A DNA stretch of 64,000 nt. Origin: Debaryomyces hansenii CBS767. Its lineage: Eukaryota > Ascomycota > Pichiomycetes > Serinales > Debaryomycetaceae. The stretch is taken from assembly GCF_000006445.2 (NCBI RefSeq), contig NC_006046.2, positions 124,001-188,000 of the forward strand, in the 5' to 3' direction. The notes beneath the pieces are model-generated. The model saw only the letters and a program-made list of their open reading frames with translations. It had not been told where the DNA came from and did no database searches. Each line of letters begins with the position of its first letter. The first letter of the stretch is position 1. Of the stretch, positions 59,608-64,000 are shown one piece after another. The position numbers and the translations under genes were made by a program.

Positions 59608-61092
59608 ATGCTTTGTATTAGCTTAAAATATTTCGTTCCTTTAATAATTTTTTTGTCTGTCGTAGATGGAATTCCAATAGGTGCCAAAAGAGAAATGGTA
59701 ACCATCTATAAAACTTTCGTTGAGACTATAACAATAGATGCAACCACCCAAAATCCAGAGGTTTACATTCCTCTGAGTACTAATAGAAGGAGCTCATCTG
59801 AAACTCTGAGAAGTTACTCAAAAAAAAGTACTCTAATGAGTTCAAGTACAACCGTTGCAACATCTTTGGCTGCGAGCAAAACTTCGCATTATTCAACAAA
59901 AAGTTCAACACTGAAGTCTCGCAGCAAAACGTCATCATCACCAAGTGTACCTACAAGCATTTATACAAAAGATATTCCAAATGATGCTTTCGAAAACACT
60001 TTAAATGAAATGTGGGATAGATTCTGGCTGTCTGAAAACAATCAATGGAATGATGATGACTCAATTTGTGATACTAATCAGTTCTCTGAGCCAGTCGTCT
60101 GGGATCAAGCTGTTATAGGGAAAGCCATAACTAATTCAAAGAATACAGAAAGGATTGACAAAACTGCAGAAGCAATCTACAAATATAAGAATAAAGCACT
60201 TGGTGTTTATTCGGCAACAACTGCAGGAGATGATGATATTTATAACGATGATAATGCGCAGTTGGTTTGGGTATTTGTTGATGGATACAAAGCTACTGGA
60301 AACGAAAAGCATTTGGAGGCCGCAAAAGAGGTAATGCAGTTCCTCATGACTCAGTGGAATAGTCAAGGCAAAGGTGGTGTAATTTGGAAATACAAGGCAG
60401 ATTACATTGCTTCGATATCGACGGTAGAAGCCGCATTGGCCGCAATTCGATTATATACCATTACTTCCGATACTGATTTGTTAAAGTTCACCGAAGACTG
60501 CATGGATTTTATGTTTGAATACTTTCAGGATACCGATAAGCTATTCTTTGATGGCTTAAATAAGAACAATTACGATGATATTAACAAAGGTAAATTGTCA
60601 TACACAGCTGGTTGTGCGCTAAGTACTTTGGCATATCTAAGTAAGTACAGCTCTAAAAGCAATTGGAAATCCAAGGCAATTGAAATAGGTAAGGCAGCGA
60701 TGAACCAGAAAGGTGCTTTGTATAATGGAAATTCAATCTGGAATAACCAATTGAAGTATGTTCACTTACTATACGCCGGGTACGTGGATTTGTTAACGTT
60801 AACCGATTGGGACTCTGAGTACACCGACTTCAAACTAGAATTACTTAGACAAGGCTCACTAATGATTGAATTTTTACAAGACCCTGACGATAAGTCGTTA
60901 TATTTTGGTCTGGCAACAGGAGCTACAAAAAAAATGTTTCAAAAATATGAAGTGGCATTTAAAGAGGATAATGTCTTCGAAGAGAACAACGACATTTACT
61001 GCAATGGAAATGTGAATAAACCTACAAAAAAATCATTGATGAATAATGGATCTGCTGCACAAATCTTGTATGAAGTAAGCCGTATATCCTAA
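59608..61092 (+). CDS. Secreted GH76-family alpha-1,6-mannanase-like protein
   Basis: A 494-aa secreted protein. A signal peptide (about 1-21) is followed by 'IGAKR', a likely Kex2 processing site at residues 27-28, and then a Ser/Thr-rich linker (about 56-120) expected to be O-mannosylated. The C-terminal domain (about 125-494) is an (alpha/alpha)6 barrel of GH76, with the catalytic Asp pair D214-D215 in 'YNDDNAQLVW'. GH76 enzymes act on alpha-1,6-mannan; the yeast Dcw1/Dfg5 group cross-links GPI proteins to the wall. Unlike Dcw1/Dfg5, this protein ends without a hydrophobic GPI signal, so it is predicted soluble. Substrate is inferred. Confidence 0.8.
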   Translation: MLCISLKYFVPLIIFLSVVDGIPIGAKREMVTIYKTFVETITIDATTQNPEVYIPLSTNRRSSSETLRSYSKKSTLMSSSTTVATSLAASKTSHYSTKSSTLKSRSKTSSSPSVPTSIYTKDIPNDAFENTLNEMWDRFWLSENNQWNDDDSICDTNQFSEPVVWDQAVIGKAITNSKNTERIDKTAEAIYKYKNKALGVYSATTAGDDDIYNDDNAQLVWVFVDGYKATGNEKHLEAAKEVMQFLMTQWNSQGKGGVIWKYKADYIASISTVEAALAAIRLYTITSDTDLLKFTEDCMDFMFEYFQDTDKLFFDGLNKNNYDDINKGKLSYTAGCALSTLAYLSKYSSKSNWKSKAIEIGKAAMNQKGALYNGNSIWNNQLKYVHLLYAGYVDLLTLTDWDSEYTDFKLELLRQGSLMIEFLQDPDDKSLYFGLATGATKKMFQKYEVAFKEDNVFEENNDIYCNGNVNKPTKKSLMNNGSAAQILYEVSRIS

Positions 61093-61102
61093 TACAATTA
61101 TA

Positions 61103-61296
61103 ACCTTCCAAATTTTGACCGGTATGGGAATTGTTATAGGACATAGGCCTTCTTTTCCAATTCCTGTTTAATTCTAGGTATTTGGTTTTATTCGGCTAAT
61201 ATTTTAGATCTACAGGAGTAGTTGTCTTAGTTGGTCTTGTTCTTAAAGCAACAACAATAACAGTGATCTGTTCCGCCAGATCTATGAGAGACTATA
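61103..61296 (-). pseudogene. Enolase relic (decayed 3' end of an ENO copy)
   Basis: This non-coding stretch aligns to the 3' end of the intact enolase gene at 62100-63419, in the same orientation. Read on the minus strand it encodes remnants of the enolase C-terminus, with 'LRT', 'NQIPRIKQEL' and 'RSK' matching the enolase 'LRT', '[10 protein letters not shown]' and 'RSE'. It has in-frame stops at 61188-61190 and 61134-61136, a one-base deletion just before the RSK remnant, and a small internal deletion near 61260. It is about 1 kb from the intact gene with the GNAT gene in between. Decay is advanced, so the duplication is old. Confidence 0.85.
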
Positions 61297-61384
61297 CCAC
61301 TTCAGCTATCACTCAACACAGTCTGCATAACTAATCGCTCTAAAGTAGTGGAATTGAATATAGACTTGTGATTCGTACTGATAG

Positions 61385-61897
61385 CTAACTTTTATTTAAT
61401 ACTTTTTCAAAAGCTTTTCTTTTTGCTCCTCTAAGAAAAACTTCACCACAATATTTATAGCCTAATTTATCAAAAATTTTAAGCATACCAAAGTTATCAA
61501 AGTTTGTATCAGCCTTAACACTATAAATTTGATTCGAAAGTGCGTTCTCTTCTACAAAACTTAACATTTTTTGTGCTAAACCTTGTCCCAAAAAGCTTTC
61601 AGAAATAGCAAGACGATGACACACAACAAAACTACCCTCAGATAACCACTTACCTTCAAGGTTTGCATAAGCAGGTTCTTCATCAATTGATATAGTACAA
61701 TATCCCACAACGTCCTTACTATACGTTAATACATATGCAATTTCCTTCTCTATATCTTCTTTTATCACTGATGGATTTGGATATCCATCTTGCCATTGGT
61801 CACTTCCATCATCTTTTCGACGACGAATAGCATCTTCTAATATTTTCCAGCTTGAAGCTAAATCTTCCAAATTAGCTTGTCTAAAGGAATATTGCAT
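61385..61897 (-). CDS. GNAT-family N-acetyltransferase
   Basis: A 170-aa GCN5-related acetyltransferase. Acetyl-CoA-binding motif A is present as 'HRLAISESFLGQGLAQKML' (about 94-112), with Q/R-x-x-G-x-G/A seen as L-G-Q-G-L-A. 'GYCTISIDEEP' (about 65-75) is strand 4 of the fold, and 'FDKLGYKYCGEVFL' (about 146-159) is the family C-terminal motif. The shape resembles bacterial-type RimI-like small-molecule or peptide acetyltransferases; the substrate is unknown. Start is the first ATG. It sits between the enolase relic and the intact enolase gene. Confidence 0.82.
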   Translation of the reverse strand: MQYSFRQANLEDLASSWKILEDAIRRRKDDGSDQWQDGYPNPSVIKEDIEKEIAYVLTYSKDVVGYCTISIDEEPAYANLEGKWLSEGSFVVCHRLAISESFLGQGLAQKMLSFVEENALSNQIYSVKADTNFDNFGMLKIFDKLGYKYCGEVFLRGAKRKAFEKVLNKS

Positions 61898-62014
61898 AAT
61901 ATTATAAAACTGTTTGGTGAATTAATAGAAACTCGATGAAATCTACCCAATCAAAAGATACGCGCACAAGTATGAGTTGACTCACGTCATCCAAGTGGCC
62001 AAGAATAAGTGTCG

Positions 62015-62032
62015 CAAAACTCCAGATTAAGC
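62015..62032 (+). repeat. 18-bp direct repeat, copy 1
   Basis: CAAAACTCCAGATTAAGC, identical to the copy at 63758-63775. It sits between the GNAT gene and enolase, 3' of enolase. Confidence 0.8.
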
Positions 62033-62099
62033 TGGTGATGAAAATCAATCTACAAATTTTATTTAAGATAAGTTTTCATCTAATATAGGATTATAAACC

Positions 62100-63419
62100 T
62101 TACAAATTCTGAGCGGTATGGAAACCCTTACCAGAATATACAGCATCATCTCCCAATTCCTGTTCAATTCTTAGAATTTGGTTTAATTTGGCTAATCTTT
62201 CGGATCTGGAAGGAGCACCCGTCTTAATTTGGCCAGTTCTTAAACCAACTACAATATCAGCAATAATATGATCTTCTGTTTCACCAGATCTGTGAGAAAC
62301 CATAACTCCCCATTTATCGCTGAACGCAAGTTGGGCTGCCTTAATTGACTCAGTAAGTGTACCAATTTGATTCACTTTCAACAATAACGCGTTTGCAGCC
62401 TTTTTCTCTATAGCCTTTTTAATGAAGATTGGGTTAGTTACAGTTAAGTCATCACCAACAATCTGTAACTTAGAGGCCACCTTAGGGTAAAAATTAGACC
62501 ATGCATCCCAATCTTCTTCTGAAAATGGGTCTTCAATTGATATAATTGGATAATTATCAATTAAGCTTTCATATAAATCGGCCAACTGGTCTCCCGATAA
62601 CCATTTAGATTTATCAGAATTTGGATTTTTGAAATCTAAGTCATATTTACCATCCTTGTAAAATTCGGATGATGCTACGTCTAAGGCAATGGATACCTTA
62701 CCCTTGTAGCCAGCCTTTTCAATAGAAGCAACAATCAAATCGAGTGCTTCTTCAGGAGTTTCAATATCTGGTGCTACACCACCTTCATCTCCAACATTGC
62801 CAGCAGATTGTCCGTACTTACTCTTGGTTAAAGACTTTAAATGGTGATAGACTTCGGAACCAATTCTCAAAGCCTCGGAAAAACTTGGCGCGTTTGTTGG
62901 AGCTATCATAAATTCTTGGAACGCTAACGAACCGCCAGCATGAGAACCACCGTTTAAAACGTTCTGGAATGGAACTGGCAAAACATATTTGTCTTGCTTC
63001 GATTTGCTTATATCAGCAATATGTCTATATAGTGGGACTTGTTTTGCTGCAGCACCAGCTTTAGCAACAGCCAAAGAGACTCCAAGTATGGCGTTTGCAC
63101 CCAAGCTCCTCTTATTTGGGGTGCCATCCAATTTCAACAAGAAAGAATCGATTTCTTCTTGATTCTTTTCATCAAGACCTGACTTTATCAAATGTGGAGC
63201 AATTGTTTTGTTGACATTATCAACAGCCTTAGTTACACCTTTTCCTTGCCATTTAGATTTATCACCATCTCTTAATTCCATAGCTTCATTGATACCAGTA
63301 GATGCTCCTGAAGGTACAATTGCTCTAAATAAGCCATTTTCGGTTGTAACATCAACCTCTACAGTTGGATTACCACGGGAATCGTATACATAACGTGAAT
63401 GAACTTTAGAAATAGTCAT
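62100..63419 (-). CDS. ENO1: Enolase
   Basis: A 439-aa cytosolic enolase that interconverts 2-phosphoglycerate and phosphoenolpyruvate with two Mg ions. The signature '[14 protein letters not shown]' lies at about 341-354. The start '[22 protein letters not shown]' region and the end 'HTAQNL' match yeast enolases; catalytic acids sit in 'GDEGGVAPD', 'SIEDPF' and 'VGDDLT' (metal-binding Asp/Glu), and 'SHRSGETED' is the lid region. Codon choice is strongly biased, as for glycolytic genes. TATATAAA lies about 75 bp upstream. A decayed tandem copy lies downstream, and 18-bp direct repeats flank the gene. Confidence 0.98.
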   Translation of the reverse strand: MTISKVHSRYVYDSRGNPTVEVDVTTENGLFRAIVPSGASTGINEAMELRDGDKSKWQGKGVTKAVDNVNKTIAPHLIKSGLDEKNQEEIDSFLLKLDGTPNKRSLGANAILGVSLAVAKAGAAAKQVPLYRHIADISKSKQDKYVLPVPFQNVLNGGSHAGGSLAFQEFMIAPTNAPSFSEALRIGSEVYHHLKSLTKSKYGQSAGNVGDEGGVAPDIETPEEALDLIVASIEKAGYKGKVSIALDVASSEFYKDGKYDLDFKNPNSDKSKWLSGDQLADLYESLIDNYPIISIEDPFSEEDWDAWSNFYPKVASKLQIVGDDLTVTNPIFIKKAIEKKAANALLLKVNQIGTLTESIKAAQLAFSDKWGVMVSHRSGETEDHIIADIVVGLRTGQIKTGAPSRSERLAKLNQILRIEQELGDDAVYSGKGFHTAQNL

Positions 63420-63493
63420 TTTGAATAAATAGAACTAATATTTGTAATGAAAGACTTAAATAAAGAAAAATACATAAGTTAGGAGTACACCTT

Positions 63494-63501
63494 TTTATAT
63501 A
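63494..63501 (-). promoter_or_regulatory. TATA box of ENO1
   Basis: TATATAAA on the minus strand, 75-82 bp upstream of the enolase ATG. Confidence 0.6.
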
Positions 63502-63721
63502 TTTTTATGGTAGGTACATTATAATTGCTTTCCAGTACCATGTACCGCGGACGACTAAAATATAGCGAATTGGCTGCACATTTTATCAAACACAACATTA
63601 TTAAGCGTGAATACTCCAGAAAACTAGTTCTAGCTATAAACTAATACAAAGATACACTATATTTCATTATATATTGATATTTTTACCAATTTATTGGGTT
63701 TGAAATACATTTCTTCGGCCG

Positions 63722-63748
63722 GGTTGAGGGAAGTAGTATTCCTCAACC
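63722..63748. repeat. Inverted repeat upstream of ENO1
   Basis: GGTTGAGG (63722-63729) and CCTCAACC (63741-63748) form an 8-bp perfect stem with an 11-nt spacer, extendable by CCG/CGG across a one-base bulge. It lies about 300 bp upstream of the enolase start and ten bases from the 18-bp direct repeat. It could be a dimeric factor site or a hairpin. Confidence 0.6.
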
Positions 63749-63757
63749 GGATTGCCA

Positions 63758-63775
63758 CAAAACTCCAGATTAAGC
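63758..63775 (+). repeat. 18-bp direct repeat, copy 2
   Basis: CAAAACTCCAGATTAAGC, identical to 62015-62032 and in the same orientation, upstream of the enolase promoter. The two copies bracket about 1.7 kb holding the whole enolase gene. Confidence 0.8.
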
Positions 63776-64000
63776 AATCAGCCATCGAATTTATCCAAAC
63801 TCCAATGAATCGAAATTGTACTCAGCAATTAAGTGTCTAAAGCTCGAAGATATTTCATCACTACATACCGCTTAGTAGTATTGAGAAGTGCCAAGCAATA
63901 CTACATGCTATTCCCAATAATCCTCTTACATACGATTATGATATACATAGTTTGGGAAGTTTTATTGTCTTAGTTTGTCCTATTGTGGTACTAGTCAGCA
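63776..64000. other. Right-edge intergenic sequence
   Basis: No ORF is seen in the last 225 bases. A short stretch near 63966-63985 loosely resembles the enolase 3' end (see the low-confidence finding). Confidence 0.3.

Overview
The window is nuclear DNA of a budding yeast, most likely a CTG-clade species and probably Debaryomyces-like. It is AT-rich, densely packed and nearly intron-free. The two introns seen are 52-53 nt long with GTAAGT donors and perfect TACTAAC branch points. The proteins resemble Saccharomyces/Candida families throughout. CTG codons are rare, and two fall where the family normally has Ser or another small residue, which fits CTG decoded as Ser. Species assignment is inference. 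There are 28 protein genes (one cut by the left edge), two tRNA genes and one enolase relic.

Layout. 1-12 kb is a nutrient and redox segment with wide intergenic spaces: a partial 2-oxoglutarate oxygenase, an intron-containing anion:cation symporter, a membrane-anchored GH114-like hydrolase, a ferric reductase-like oxidoreductase, an HGT-type hexose transporter with glucose-response sites upstream, and a Gre2-like reductase divergent from a PaiB-like flavin protein. 13-21 kb holds an RRM/RGG protein, a fasciclin-domain membrane protein, a vacuolar Avt1-type transporter, a Thi74/YML018C-type carrier and oligosaccharyltransferase subunit Ost3/6. 22-30 kb holds uracil-DNA glycosylase, the ISWI remodeler Isw2 and an unusually long Dot1 histone methyltransferase. 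30-40 kb holds a YML020W-like hydrolase, Cha1 serine/threonine dehydratase, a Rad33-like repair protein, a spliced cyclophilin, an unrecognised 763-aa protein, Erv25, mitochondrial ribosomal protein L33 and tRNA-Leu(UAA). 40-57 kb holds the mitochondrial protease Cym1, the carrier Oac1, Mub1, separase Esp1, tRNA-Asp(GUC), a flavin-reductase-like protein and a multi-pass coiled-coil protein. 58-64 kb holds a possible mitochondrial ribosomal protein, a secreted GH76 protein, an enolase relic, a GNAT acetyltransferase and intact enolase.

These are independently transcribed housekeeping and nutrient genes, many as divergent pairs (GRE2-like/PaiB-like, CHA1/RAD33, ERV25/MRPL39, CYM1/OAC1) or convergent pairs. 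I see no operon-like system, transposon, CRISPR array or virus. The features most worth a second look are the row of SANT-like modules in Dot1, the decayed tandem enolase copy with short direct repeats around the intact gene, the Rgt1/Mig1-like sites before the hexose transporter, the MCB elements before UNG1 and ISW2, a 12-nt first exon in the cyclophilin gene, and a uORF overlapping the start of the unrecognised gene.
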